From positions 1-64,000 of the forward strand of contig JAJOZX010012077.1 in the NCBI GenBank assembly GCA_023014485.1: DNA of 64,000 bases, read 5' to 3'. The number at the start of each line of letters is the position of its first letter. Positions within the stretch are counted from its first letter, which is position 1. The notes under the pieces were generated by a model. That model did not search any database, was not told where the DNA came from, and saw only the letters and a program-made list of their open reading frames with translations. Origin of the DNA: Bathynomus jamesi (lineage: Eukaryota > Arthropoda > Malacostraca > Isopoda > Cirolanidae). The position numbers and the translations under genes were made by a program. Of the stretch, positions 35,112 through 49,800 are shown piece by piece.

Positions 35112-38100
35112 CAATAATTGATTTAAACTTAAAAGATTTTATAACCCTAAACCCATCTTAAATTATTATATATTATTTTTAAACTTTGTTCATTCAAAAA
35201 CCTTCCAAATCCCAACACATACACACGCATGTATGCGCACTATATATATATATGCAAACCTTATGCTAAAATCATTGGATGTCACAATAAACTATTTCAT
35301 AGCGTGTAAGTGCTAACTATGCTATTTATATAGTCCTACGCATTTTTGCTTACTATATATAAATTTTTGCTCAGGCACTTATTCAGTTACTTGAACAATC
35401 CTATCAGCTAATCTGTCCCTCGAAATTGTAAAATACACACTTGACCACAGGTCTATACATCATCCATTACATAATTCGATTTTTTATCTACAATAGTCAA
35501 TAAAATTAGTTATCAATTGTATTATATTGTATTATTATTGTATTAATACCATTTAGGGGGGGAAATACTGTAAAAAGTGAACAATGAACAATTCCTACAC
35601 CATCATTATATGGATTCATTGTCTTCATGCAGAACTTATGTTCGTATAGTTTTATGTTCGAATGTCCATTTTTACATAAGAAACCAAAATCGCATAAGCG
35701 AGTTTTGGATAGAATTTCGATTTGTACGTCTTTATTCATTCCTGTATTTTTCTAATCCATCTTTTCTAATAATGACTTATACACTATGACGTCACAAAAT
35801 AACTTTGTTCTCTTTACGTTTCCCATACTTTGTACACTGAATCACGTTCTTAGTATTTGGACATCTTCCGTATTCAATGTATGGTAAATTCTTTAGTAAT
35901 AATGTTGTGGTGTTATGTAGTATAAATATCATTATTCAACCATACTCATTCTTACATTCATGTTCTTTCTTGACCGCTATCCTTTATTAATTTATTACTT
36001 ATTCATTCATCTACCTATTGTCTACTTATGCCCTATCAACTTATCAGCCTATGTTTACGCGTGTCTATATTACGCACACAACCTATTGTGTGACGAATGA
36101 TATGTAACACTACTGTGTGCAGTCGTACATGTCTATTGACGATCATGATTACGTACATGTATTCTTTTTACGTTTTATTTTCTTTTATTATTTCACATCC
36201 CGCATTGAACTCAAAAATGCTGAGTTAAGTTATAAAATTCCACTCACTACGACAGAATCGAGGGCCTCAAAGATAAAATACCTCCGTTCGCTCTGATTTC
36301 AAATTCATAACATATTATAGCATATTATTTCATAAATAAATTATCTCGTATGTGCCATGTACTTTGTATTATATTTAACATCTTAATTGTCTATTAATAT
36401 GAAACACTGAAAAAAAAAAAAAAAAGTTATAGTAACTGCTTAATTGTAATTAGCTGTAATACTTTAATTTAATATAACGTAATGTACTTTAATGAAGCTG
36501 TAATTGGTAGTAACTTGTAATGTACTTCATTGGAACTGTAATTAAATGTAATGATTTAATTTATAATGTAAGAATGTACTTTAAAATGGAAGTGTAATTA
36601 AACAATAAGTAAATGTGTAGTAATCCATAATTGTAATTGTAATGAACCAAAATTAATACGTACTCAGTCGTGTACTTAATTTGTACTTATATGTACTATT
36701 ACGAAATGATATCGCCTTCATAAATGTAGACTCGGCGAAAAATACAAATTAGTGTTTGTTATTTTATTTTTATTTTTTTAAATTTTTATTTTGCAATATT
36801 TTAAAACATTTGATCATGTGTTTAAAAAGGGGGGAAATTTAACCTTCAACTGTCCTCCCCCAAAACATTTAAGTTCAGCTATATTATACATGTATTTGTA
36901 AAATTACAGCACTTCTTCATTGCACTTCTTAATTAGACTTCAGATTAGCATTTCATTAGGACTGCTTTGTTAGCAGCCTCGCTGCGGGGAGGGGGCAGAG
37001 GCCCCTTGCCTTCTTAATATTTTTAGATTCCGGCCTGAGCCATGGTCGAAAGAGGTCGAACCTCTACCCCTGTAAATTCAGAGTACTAACTGTAATTTTT
37101 GAGAAGTAAACCACAGTAAAAGAAGTTTTTTTATCTTTTTCCTTCGAGCCTTGTTCTCTTCAGGAACTCAGTCAGTTAAGTCGACAAGTTATAAAAGAAA
37201 AGTCGATAATTTTAGTATCAGAGAAAGTATCAGAGTATTATAAAAAGAGAAGAATTAAAAATTGGCGACCTTTGCCCAAATTAAGAGACAACCCAAGCAC
37301 CATAGAAGATATTGGCTAACAGTCTGGCGAGTCTGTAGCCAAGGGTTTTAACAGAGTGGCGACCCACCATTTAAGGCGACCGAAAAGAATTATAGAATGT
37401 TATAGAAGAAATATCCGTTGCAGCCTCCTAACCAGAACCCCCGTCGATCCGAACCGACTCAGGGCCATAAAAGAGGGGGGTTAACAACTGGCGACCCTGC
37501 CCCAGGATAAGAAGAAGATTTTAACCAGAAGATTTTAACCAGAAGATTTTAACCAGAAGATTTTAACCAGAAGATTTTAACCAGAAGATTTTAACCAGAA
37601 GATTTTAAGAGGAGGCCACTCTTTGGCCAAGATAGAAATTACCCTGCATCAGGATAAAAACCAGTTGACCGGCGTGTCACGCCTTCTAGTTCGTAACATC
37701 CACCCTTGAACCGGTGTGTCACGACTCCAAGTTCTCCACGCCTAGTTTTCATCCAAGAAGAAGTAGCCAGGAAGACGTCTTCAGGACACGTCTCAAGGAT
37801 TTCCCCATAGAAAATTTGTTAAGTACAGTTTGTTTTTTAAAGTAATTTATAAACACTTGAAAAGTTGTATTATAACAGTTAATATTTAGTATCAAACCAG
37901 ATTTAACACAAAACACACTGAACATTTCAGACACCAGTGATACATTTTTTTTAGTGAAACAGTAATTGTAACAGAGAGTTAATTGTAACACATAGTTAAT
38001 TGTAACACAGAGAGTTAATTGTAACACAGAGTTAATTTCAAAGAGAGTTAATTTCAAACTGAGTTAATTTCAAGAGAGTTAATTTCAGTTATTTTCACTG

Positions 38101-40137
38101 TTATATTCAGTATAGAATAATTTTATTTTATGTACCTTCCCGTACATTCGAGATGAAATTGTTTACTTTTTTTATTTTTTGTTTGCAAATTTTTTTCAAT
38201 TACTGAATTGAATTGACTTGCAAATTAGAGAGAGAGTTTACAGAGAGTTTAGAGAGAGTTTATAGTTATAGATTTACTTGAAGCAGTTTCAAGTTCCATT
38301 TTCAGTTTCAGAGTTTCAGTTGGTTGTAACCAAAAGGGACAACCAAACCCCAGAGATTTATAAAGATACTTGAAGTAATTTTGAAGTCATTTTTTTTAAG
38401 TCATTTTTTTTAAGTCATTTTTTGAAGTCAGAAGGTTGCACCAAGAGGGTCAACCAAAACAGAGGTTAATCGTCTCCACTTGAATAGAGATCAAGTGCAG
38501 TCATTTTCCATTTTCAGTTAATCTTGACAAGCGTTCAAGTTAGACAGTTTAAGTTTCAAAATACTTGACAAGCGTTCAAGTTAGTTTAAGTTTCAGAATA
38601 CTTGACAAGCGTTCAAGTTAGACAGTTAAGTTTCATTTTCAGGTTCAGAATACTTGACAGAGTTCAAGTCAGAGTTTTATTTGAAGTGAGAGAGTTTTAT
38701 TTGAAGTGAGAGAGTTTTATTTGAGAGAGTTTATTTGAAGTCAGAGAGTTTTATTTGAAGTCAGAGAGTTTTATTTGAAGTCAGAGAGTTTTATTTGAAG
38801 TCAGAGAGTTTATTGAAGTCAGAGAGTTTTATTTGAAGTCAGAGAGTTTTATTTGAAGTCAGAGAGTTTATTTGAAGTCAGAGAGTTTTATTTGAAGTCA
38901 GAGAGTTTTATTTGAAGTCAGAGAGTTTTATTTCAAGTCAGAGAGTTTTATTTGAAGTCAGAGTGTTTGTTTGAAGTCAGAGTGTTTTGTTTGAAGTCAG
39001 AGTGTTTTGTTTTAAGTCAGAGTGTTTTGTTTTAAGTCAGTTTCTGTTAGTTTCAAATACCCATTCATTTCAATGCAGTCAATTGAATTCAACTTTTTCT
39101 TTGTAAGTTAAGAGAATTTAATTTAAGAAAAATGTAATTTTAGAATTTCATGCAACCTTTTTTTTGTGTTGCAAAAGAGAATTAAATTCAACCTGAATTG
39201 ACCGGGTTGCGGCTTTGGTTTAACCTTTTCTTTGTTTGTAAGACGGAAATTCACCGATTTGTCTTTCCCTTTTCATGCATTGTTACGGATATAAATATAT
39301 ACTTATGTAATTTATTATTTGTGCAAAGGTTGTATCGTAATGTATATGAGGAAGATGCCGTCCCTCCGTTTTGTTTCAACTCTTTTAATTTTTGTTCTAA
39401 GTAGTGTGACAAGCAATCTTTTAAAAAAAAAAAAAAAAAGCAAAGTGCTCACGAAAAACGTAATTGTCAATTTCAGACATATACCCCCTGCTAAGTCACT
39501 CAATTCCCCCGTATGATCCACATACCCTAAATTTCAGTTGTTTGTTCTTTTTTGTCATTTAATTTTAATAAAACTTCTACACAATAAAACGTATGTATTT
39601 ATCATATGCAAACAAGTTTCAGACTAAAATATCAAATAATTCAAAATTCTATCAACATTTAACGAAAGAGTATAATTTTTCTACTTAACATGCAAAAAAT
39701 TATTAAACCTTTTTAATATTTTTTTTTATTATATAAAAATAATTTTTAATGTAAAATTTACCTGAGATTATTAAAAGAAAAGATTGTTCGAAATGCTTCC
39801 TTCCATTTCAATAACTTTTTTATTCTTGGCCGAAACTCATCTATGGCTCGATTTACTTTTATTTTTTAGAATATTATAAAATTGTATTTAGCTCGTTGAA
39901 ATGCATAATTGATTCATATTTTTAATTTGTATTTTTATTTTTCTTTTGTTCTATTAATCCTGAGTAACTGTCCTTAAATTGTTATTGTACCATTTGTAAG
40001 GTATCAAACGAAAATTATAGTCAAATTGACATACTACTACACTATATGGTTATGAATTTTAGTAGTCGAATTTAATTGTGTGTCGAAATTCAATTTTAAA
40101 ACCGTGAGAGTTACTGTCATTACTCGTAAGGTCTTCT
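34989..40137 (+). repeat. Tandem unit U7, type B (extra B unit)
   Basis: A 5149-bp type-B unit directly after another B unit. B block at 35396-35672. Minisatellites: 14-bp 37514-37608, 15-17-bp 37961-38088, T-rich 38371-38430, 20-bp 38668-39040. Many one- to two-base indels, for example GGCGACCTTTG near 37265 and GATGAAATTGTTTAC near 38155, break frames that are open in U2, U4 and U6. They suggest either relaxed divergence or lower sequence quality here. Confidence 0.93.
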
Positions 40138-40219
40138 AAGTACGTCTTTTTTTTATTACCTTAATACGTGTAACTGATTTAATTAAATACTTAAATACTA
40201 AATTGAACTTAAAGTATTT

Positions 40220-40254
<35 letters not shown>

Positions 40255-43200
40255 CAATAATTGATTTAAACTTAAAAGATTTTATAACCCTAAACCCATC
40301 TTAAATTATTATATATTATTTTTAAACTTTGTTCATTCAAAAACCTTCCAAATCCCTACACATACACACGCATGTATGCGCACTATATATATATATTTGC
40401 AAACCTTATGCTAAAATCATTGGATGTCACAATAAACTATTTCATAGCGTGTAAGTGCTAACTATGCTATTTATATAGTCCTACGCATTTTTGCTTACTA
40501 TATATAAATTTTTGCTCAGGCACTTATTCAGTTACTTGAATAAGTTACATAAGAAACCAAAATCGCATAAGCGAGTTTTGGATAGAATTTCGATTTGTAC
40601 GTCTTTATTCATTCCTGTATTTTTCTAATCCATCTTTTCTAATAATGACTTATACACTGTGACGTCACAAAATAACTTTGTTCTCTTTACGTTTCCCATA
40701 CTTTGTACACTGAATCACGTTCTTAGTATTTGGACCTCTTCCGTATTCAATGTATGGTAAATTCTTTAGTAATAATGTTGTGGTGTTATGTAGTATAAAT
40801 ATCATTATTCAACCATACTCATTCTTACATTCATGTTCTTTCTTGACCGCTATCCTTTATTAATTTTATTACTTATTCATTCATCTACCTATTGTCTACT
40901 TATGCCATATCAACTTATCAGCCTATGTTTACGCGTGTCTATATTACGCACACAACCTATTGTGTGACGAATGATATGTGTACACTACTGTGTGCAGTCG
41001 TACATGTCTATTGACGATCATGATTACGTACATGTATTCTTTTTACGTTTTATTTTCTTTTATTATTTCACATCCCGCATTGAACTCAAAAATGCTGAGT
41101 TAAGTTATAAAATTCCACTCACTACGACAGAATCGAGGGCCTCAAAGATAAAATACCTCCGTTCGCTCTGATTTCAAATTCATAACATATTATAGCATAT
41201 TATTTCATAAATAAATTATCTCGTATGTGCCATGTACTTTGTATTATATTTAACATCTTAATTGTCTATTAATATGAAACACTGAAAAAAAAAAAAAAAG
41301 TTATAGCAACTGCTTAATTGTAATTAGCTGTAATACTTTAATTTAATATAACGTAATGTACTTTAATGAAGATGTAATTGGTAGTAACTTGTAATGTACT
41401 TCATTGGAACTGTAATTAAATGTAATGATTTAATTTATAATGTAAGAATGTACTTTAAAATGGAAGTGTAATTAAACAATAAGTAAATGTGAAGTAATCC
41501 ATAATTGTAATCGTAATTGTAATGAACCAAAATTAATACGTACTCAGTCGTGTACTTAATTTGTACTTATATGTACTATTACGAAATGATATCGCCTTCA
41601 TAAATGTAGACTCGGCGAAAAATACAAATTAGTGTTTGTTATTTTATTTTTTTTTTTTAAATTTTTATTTTGCAATCTTTTAAAACATTTGATCATGTGT
41701 TTAAAAAGGGGGGAAATTTAACCTTTAACTGTCCTCCCCCAAAACATTTAAGTTCAGCTATATTATACATGTATTTGTAAAATTACAGCACTTCTTCATT
41801 GCACTTCTTAATTAGACTTCAGATTAGCATTTCATTAGGACTCCTTTGTTAGCAGCCTCGCTGCGCGGAGGGGGCAGAGGCCCCTTGCCTTCTTAATATT
41901 TTTAGATTCCGGCCTGAGCCATGGTCGAAAGACGTCGAACCTCTACCCCTGTAAATTCAGAGTACTAACTGTAATTTTTGAGAAGTAAACCACAGTAAAA
42001 GAAGTTTTTTTTATCTTTTTCCTTCGAGCCTTGTTCTCTTCAGGAACTCAGTCAGTTAAGTCGACAAGTTATAAAGAAAAGTCGATAATTTTAGTATCAG
42101 AGAAAGTATCAGAGTATTATAAAAAGAGAAGAATTAAAAATTGGCGACCCTTTGCCCAAATTAAGAGACAACCCAAGCACCATAGAAGATATTGGCTAAC
42201 AGTCTGGCGAGTCTGTAACCAAGGGTTTAACAGAGTGGCGACCCACCATTTAAGGCGACCGAAAAGAATTATACTGTAGAATGTTATAGAAGAAATATCC
42301 GTTGCAGCCTCCTAACCAGAACCCCCGTCGATCCGAACCGACTCAGGGCCATAAAAGAGGGGGGTTAACAACTGGCGACCCTGCCCCAGGATAAGAAGAA
42401 GATTTTAACCAGAAGATTTTAACCAGAAAATTTTAACAAGAAGATTTTAACCAGAAGATTTTAACCAGAAGATTTTAACCAGAAGATTTTAACCAGAACA
42501 TTTTAACCAGAAGATTTTAACCAAAAGATTTTAACCAAAAGATTTTAACCAAAAGATTTTAACCAGAAGATTTTAACCAGAAGATTTTAACCAGAAGATT
42601 TTAACCAGAAGATTTTAACCAGAAGATTTTAACCAGAAGATTTTAACCAGAAGATTTTAACCAGATTTTAACCAGAAGATTTTAACCAGAAGATTTTAAC
42701 CAGAAGATTTTAACCAGAAGATTTTAAGAGGAGGCCACTCTTTGGCCAAGATAGAAATTACCCTGCATCTGGATAAAACCAGTTGACCGGCGTGTCACGC
42801 CTTCTAGTTCGTAAAATCCACCTTTGAACCAGTGTGTCACGACTCCAAGTTCTCCACGCCTAGTTTTCATCCAAGAAGTAGCCAGGAAGACGTCTTCAGG
42901 ACACGTCTCAAGGATTTCCCCATAGAAAATTTTGTTAAGTACAGTTTGTTTTTTTAAGTAATTTATAAACACTTGAAAAGTCTGTATTATAACAGTTAAT
43001 ATTTAGTATCAAACTAGATTTAACACAAAACACAGTGAACATTTCAGACACCAGTGATACATTTTTTTTAGTGAAAGTAATTGTAACAGAGTTAATTGTA
43101 ACACAGATAGTTAATTGTAACACAGAGTTAATTGTAACACAGAGTTAATTGTAACACAGATCAAAGAGAGTTAATTTCAAAGAGAGTTAATTTCAAGAGA

Positions 43201-44094
43201 GTTAATTTCAGTTATTTTCACTGTTATATTCAGTATAGAATAATTTTATTTTATGTACCTTCCCGTACATTCGAGATGAAATATTGTTTACATTTTTTTT
43301 ATTTTTTGTTTGCAAATTTTTTTTGAATTACTGAATTGAATTGACATGCAAATTAAGAGAGAGAGAGTTTACAGAGAGTTTAGAGAGAGTTTATAGAGTT
43401 ATAGATTTACTTGAAGCAGTTTCAAGTTCCATTTTCAGTTTTCAGACAGTTTCAGTTGGTTGTAACCAAAAGGGACAACCAAATCCCAGAGATTTATAAA
43501 GATACTTGGTCATTTTTTTTGAAGTAATTTTTTTGAAGTCATTTTTTTGAAGTCATTTTTTTGAAAGTCATTTTTTTGAAGTCATTTTTTTGTCATTTTT
43601 TTAAAGTCATTTTTTTGAAGTCATTTTTTTGAAGTCATTTTTTTGAAGACATTTTTTTTTGAAGACATTTTTTGAAGACATTTTTTGAAGTCATTTTTTT
43701 AAGTCATTTTTTTAAGTCAGAAGGTTGCACCAAGAGGGTCAACCAAAACAGAGGTTAATCGTCTCCACTTGAATAGAGATCAAGTGCAGTCATTTTCCAT
43801 TTTCAGTTAATCTTTACTTGACAAGCGTTCAAGTTAGACAGTTTAAGTTTCAGAATACTTGACAAGCGTTCAAGTTAGACAGTTAAGTTTCATTTTCAGG
43901 TTCAGAATACTTGACAGAGTTCAAGTCAGAGTTTTATTTGAAGTCAGAGAGTTTTATTTGAAGTGAGAGAGTTTTATTTGAAGTGAGAGAGTTTTATTTG
44001 AAGTGAGAGAGTTTTATTTGAAGTCAGAGTTTTATTTGAAGTCAGAGAGTTTTATTTGAAGTCAGAGAGTTTTATTTGAAGTCAGAGAGTTTTA

Positions 44095-45595
44095 CAGTGC
44101 CCGCGAAAAGTATCCGATCACTCAAGAAAATACAATATTTTCCCTTGATATTCAGAGACACGTAATTCACTTTCTATTTGTTCTAGCGACATCTGGTAAC
44201 TTTGAGGTTGCTCGCTGATATGAGAGCTATCCAACGCATTCTCAAATTAGTGTTCTGGTAGCCTTCGTTGCGGGTGGCTGTGTCTCAAATTTGTCAGATT
44301 TCACTGTTTGTGTAAATTTCTTGATATTTTTTTTTTTTTTACAGAAAGTGGTGTAAATAAAATTTATATATAATGTGTGCTAAAAAACAACTTAAGAGTG
44401 ATTGTCGAGGTGCTATTGTTGCTTTGCATGCATGTGGGAAATCACAGAGACAGATAGCTAAGGAATTAAACATATCCCAAAGTACCGTTAATTTATGGGT
44501 TTCACGGGCTAAGAGCAATGGTGGCCTAACCACGCCAGTCCCTAAAAAACGATCTGGCAGACCGAGAAAAACAAATTCGCGAACAGACAAACTTATGAAA
44601 CGTTTAGTATTGAAAAACCCAACAATAACTGCGAAAGAAATAAAATTTAATATGAATAATTTGTTATCTGGTGTTTCTGAACGAACTATCCAGGAGCGGC
44701 TCCAAAAAGAACTCGGATTACCATCTCGCCATGCTGCTAAGAAACCGTTCATTAATGAAAAAATGCGTAAAAACGTGTCGCATTTTGTAAAAAATACATT
44801 CATTGGACTAAATGCAAAAAACTTCACTTTTTTACGTGAAGGTCAAAATATGAGAATAAAAACCCACTCTAATAGACAGAGTTTATTTCCACGACAGTTT
44901 CGACGCCCATTGGACTGTTGATGACTGGAAGAAGGTTTTATTTAGCGATGAGTCGACATTTTTGACATTCAGAAGTTGTCCAAAAAAGGTTCGCCGGCCT
45001 ATTGGCTCAAATAGGATGGACCCTAAATACACCCTAAAGACAATGAAACACCCTCCAAGTGTGATGGTTTGGGGTTGTTTCGGTTACTATGGGCGTGGAA
45101 ACTTATATTTTCTTCCGAAGAACACAACTATGAATGGTGCACGGTATTTAGCAATGCTACAGGATAAACTTCCAATGGCAATGGCAATCCAAAGGACAAA
45201 AACATTCATGCATGATGGTGCACGATGTCACAGGGCCAAAATAGTGACAAAATGGATTACTGACAATAAATTTGATATTTTGGATTGGCCTGGTAATAGT
45301 CCAGATCTCAATCCGATAGAAAATCTGTGGCTAATAATAAAAAATAAGGTTGAATGCCACGACACTGGCTCAGTCGAAAAATTACAAGAGGCCATCAAAA
45401 AGGTATGGTGCAAGGAAATATCAGTGGAAGTTTGTCAAAACTTGATTAAATCCATGCCAAAACGTCTAGAACAAGTCATCCAAACCAAAGGACAGATGAC
45501 AAAATACTAATATAAGGTTAGTATACATTTAAACATTGTTTTTTATGTAAAAAATACAAATTTCAAGGGTGATCGGATACTTTTCGCGGGCACTG
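44095..45595 (+). mobile_element. Tc1/mariner-family transposon, copy in U8
   Basis: A 1501-bp copy with 27-bp terminal repeats, at the same TA in the 20-bp minisatellite as in U1, U3 and U5, and with the 107-bp extra segment at 44810-44916. Confidence 0.97.
44373..45510 (+). pseudogene. Tc1-like transposase, extra segment plus a further one-base deletion
   Basis: ATG at 44373, TAA at 45508-45510. One A is missing from the A run near 44770 (GCGTAAAAACG against GCGTAAAAAACG in U1), shifting the frame before the extra segment. That segment then keeps a meaningless frame open to 44921. The helix-turn-helix start and the catalytic half from 44962 are otherwise like U1. Confidence 0.92.
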
Positions 45596-46766
45596 TATTT
45601 GAAGTCAGAGAGTTTTATTTGAAGTCAGAGTGTTTTGTTTGAAGTCAGAGTGTTTTGTTTTAAGTCAGTTTCTGTTAGTTTCAAACACCCATTCATTTCA
45701 ATGCAGTCAATTGAATTCAACTTTTTCTTTGTAAGTTAAGAGAATTTAATTTAAGAAAAATGTAATTTTAGAATTTCATGCAACCTTTTTTTTGTGTTGT
45801 AAAAGAGAATTAAATTCAACCTGAATTGACCGGGTTGCGGCTTTGGTTTAACCTTTTCTTTGTTTGTAAGACGGAAATTCACCGATTTGTCTTTCCCTTT
45901 TCATGCATTGTTACGGATATAAATATATACTTATGTAATTTATTATTTGTGCAAAGGTTGTATCGTAATGTATATGAGGAAGATGCCGTCCCTCCGTTTT
46001 GTTTCAACTCTTTTAATTTTTGTTCTAAGTAGTGTGACAAGCAATCTTTTAAAAAAAAAAAAAAAAAAGGAAAGTGCTCACGAAAAACGTAATTGTCAAT
46101 TTCAGACATATACCCCCTGCTTAGTCACTCAATTCCCCCTTATGATCCACATACCCTAAATTTCAGTTGTTTGTTCTTTTTTGTCATTTAATTTTAATAA
46201 AACTTCTACACAATAAAACGTATGTATTTATCATATGCAAACAAGTTTCAGACTAAAATATCAAATAATTCAAAATTCTATCAACATTTAACGAAAGAGT
46301 ATAATTTTTCTACTTAACATGCAAAAAATTATTAAACCTTTTTAATATTTTTTTTTATTATATAAAAATAATTTTTAATGTAAAATTTACCTGAGATTAT
46401 TAAAAGAAAAGATTGTTCGAAATGCTTCCTTCCATTACAATAACTTTTTTATTCTTGGCCGAAACTCATCTATGGCTCGATTTACTTTTATTTTTTAGAA
46501 TATTATAAAATTGTATTTAGCTCGTTGAAATGCATAATTGATTCATATTTTTAATTTGTATTTTTATTTTTCTTTTGTTCAATTAATCCTGAGTAACTGT
46601 CCTTAAATTGTTATTGTACCATTTGTAAGGTATCAAACGAAAATTATAGTCAAATTGACATACTACTACACTATATGGTTATGAATTTTAGTAGTCGAAT
46701 TTAATTGTGTGTCGAAATTCAATTTTAAAACCGTGAGAGTTACTGTCATTACTCGTAAGGTCTTCT

Positions 46767-46848
46767 AAGTACGTCTTTTTTTTATTACCTTAATACGTGT
46801 AACTGATTTAATTAAATACTTAAATACTAAATTGAACTTAAAGTATTT

Positions 46849-46889
<41 letters not shown>

Positions 46890-49800
46890 CAATAATTGAT
46901 TTAAACTTAAAAGATTTTATAACCCTAAACCCATCTTAAATTATTATATATTATTTTTAAACTTTGTTCATTCAAAAACCTTCCAAATCCCAACACATAC
47001 ACACGCATGTATGCGCACTATATATATATATGCAAACCTTATGCTAAAATCATTGGATGTCACAATAAACTATTTCATAGCGTGTAAGTGCTAACTATGC
47101 TATTTATATAGTCCTACGCATTTTTGCTTACTATATATAAATTTTTGCTCAGGCACTTATTCAGTTACTTGAACAATCCTATCAGCTAATCTGTCCCTCG
47201 AAATTGTAAAATACACACTTGACCACAGGTCTATACATCATCCATTACATAATTCGATTTTTTATCTACAATAGTCAATAAAATTAGTTATCAATTGTAT
47301 TATATTGTATTATATTATTGTATTAATACCATTTAGGGGGGGAAATACTGTAAAAAGTGAACAATGAACAATTCCTACACCATCATTATATGGATTCATT
47401 GTCTTCATGCAGAACTTATGTTCGTATAGTTTTATGTTCGAATGTCCATTTTTACATAAGAAACCAAAATCGCATAAGCGAGTTTTGGATAGAATTTCGA
47501 TTTGTACGTCTTTATTCATTCCTGTATTTTTCTAATCCATCTTTTCTAATAATGACTTATACACTATGACGTCACAAAATAACTTTGTTCTCTTTACGTT
47601 TCCCATACTTTGTACACTGAATCACGTTCTTAGTATTTGGACATCTTCCGTATTCAATGTATGGTAAATTCTTTAGTAATAATGTTGTGGTGTTATGTAG
47701 TATAAATATCATTATTCAACCATACTCATTCTTACATTCATGTTCTTTCTTGACCGCTATCCTTTATTAATTTTATTACTTATTCATTCATCTACCTATT
47801 GTCTACTTATGCCCTATCAACTTATCAGCCTATGTTTACGCGTGTCTATATTACGCACACAACCTATTGTGTGACGAATGATATGTATACACTACTGTGT
47901 GCAGTCGTACATGTCTATTGACGATCATGATTACGTACATGTATTCTTTTTACGTTTTATTTTCTTTTATTATTTCACATCCCGCATTGAACTCAAAAAT
48001 GCTGAGTTAAGTTATAAAATTCCACTCACTACGACAGAATCGAGGGCCTCAAAGATAAAATACCTCCGTTCGCTCTGATTTCAAATTCATAACATATTAT
48101 AGCATATTATTTCATAAATAAATTATCTCGTATGTGCCATGTACTTTGTATTATATTTAACATCTTAATTGTCTATTAATATGAAACACTGAAAAAAAAA
48201 AAAAAAGTTATAGTAACTGCTTAATTGTAATTAGCTGTAATACTTTAATTTAATATAACGTAATGTACTTTAATGAAGCTGTAATTGGTAGTAACTTGTA
48301 ATGTACTTCATTGGAACTGTAATTAAATGTAATGATTTAATTTATAATGTAAGAATGTACTTTAAAATGGAAGTGTAATTAAACAATAAGTAAATGTGTA
48401 GTAATCCATAATTGTAATTGTAATGAACCAAAATTAATACGTACTCAGTCGTGTACTTAATTTGTACTTATATGTACTATTACGAAATGATATCGCCTTC
48501 ATAAATGTAGACTCGGCGAAAAATACAAATTAGTGTTTGTTATTTTATTTTTATTTTTTTAAATTTTTATTTTGCAATATTTTAAAACATTTGATCATGT
48601 GTTTAAAAAGGGGGGAAATTTAACCTTCAACTGTCCTCCCCCAAAACATTTAAGTTCAGCTATATTATACATGTATTTGTAAAATTACAGCACTTCTTCA
48701 TTGCACTTCTTAATTAGACTTCAGATTAGCATTTCATTAGGACTGCTTTGTTAGCAGCCTCGCTGCGGGGAGGGGGCAGAGGCCCCTTGCCTTCTTAATA
48801 TTTTTAGATTCCGGCCTGAGCCATGGTCGAAAGAGGTCGAACCTCTACCCCTGTAAATTCAGAGTACTAACTGTAATTTTTGAGAAGTAAACCACAGTAA
48901 AAGAAGTTTTTTTATCTTTTTCCTTCGAGCCTTGTTCTCTTCAGGAACTCAGTCAGTTAAGTCGACAAGTTATAAAAGAAAAGTCGATAATTTTAGTATC
49001 AGAGAAAGTATCAGAGTATTATAAAAAGAGAAGAATTAAAAATTGGCGACCCTTTGCCCAAATTAAGAGACAACCCAAGCACCATAGAAGATATTGGCTA
49101 ACAGTCTGGCGAGTCTGTAGCCAAGGGTTTAACAGAGTGGCGACCCACCATTTAAGGCGACCGAAAAGAATTATAGAATGTTATAGAAGAAATATCCGTT
49201 GCAGCCTCCTAACCAGAACCCCCGTCGATCCGAACCGACTCAGGGCCATAAAAGAGGGGGGTTAACAACTGGCGACCCTGCCCCAGGATAAGAAGAAGAT
49301 TTTAACCAGAAGATTTTAACCAGAAGATTTTAACCAGAAGATTTTAACCAGAAGATTTTAACCAGAAGATTTTAACCAGAAGATTTTAAGAGGAGGCCAC
49401 TCTTTGGCCAAGATAGAAATTACCCTGCATCAGGATAAAACCAGTTGACCGGCGTGTCACGCCTTCTAGTTCGTAACATCCACCCTTGAACCGGTGTGTC
49501 ACGACTCCAAGTTCTCCACGCCTAGTTTTCATCCAAGAAGAAGTAGCCAGGAAGACGTCTTCAGGACACGTCTCAAGGATTTCCCCATAGAAAATTTTGT
49601 TAAGTACAGTTTGTTTTTTAAGTAATTTATAAACACTTGAAAAGTCTGTATTATAACAGTTAATATTTAGTATCAAACCAGATTTAACACAAAACACACT
49701 GAACATTTCAGACACCAGTGATACATTTTTTTTATGAAACAGTAATTGTAACAGAGAGTTAATTGTAACACATAGTTAATTGTAACACAGAGAGTTAATT

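Larger units (their letters stand above)
40138..46766 (+). repeat. Tandem unit U8, type A with Tc1 insertion
   Basis: The longest unit (6629 bp). Minisatellites: 14-bp 42397-42726 with the same variant order as U1 and U3, 15-17-bp 43076-43210, T-rich 43509-43719 (longer than in U1), inverted-repeat family 43816-43926, 20-bp 43924-44094 and 45596-45667. The + strand at 42031-42279 is open for 82 codons only because one A is missing near 42074, so I do not regard it as a gene. Confidence 0.95.

Noticed and set aside
42031..42279. 82-codon + strand frame in U8 (and a similar one at 59178-59426 in U11)
   Set aside because: Open only where a single base is missing relative to the other units, so it is a product of an indel or sequence error in the leader-like region.
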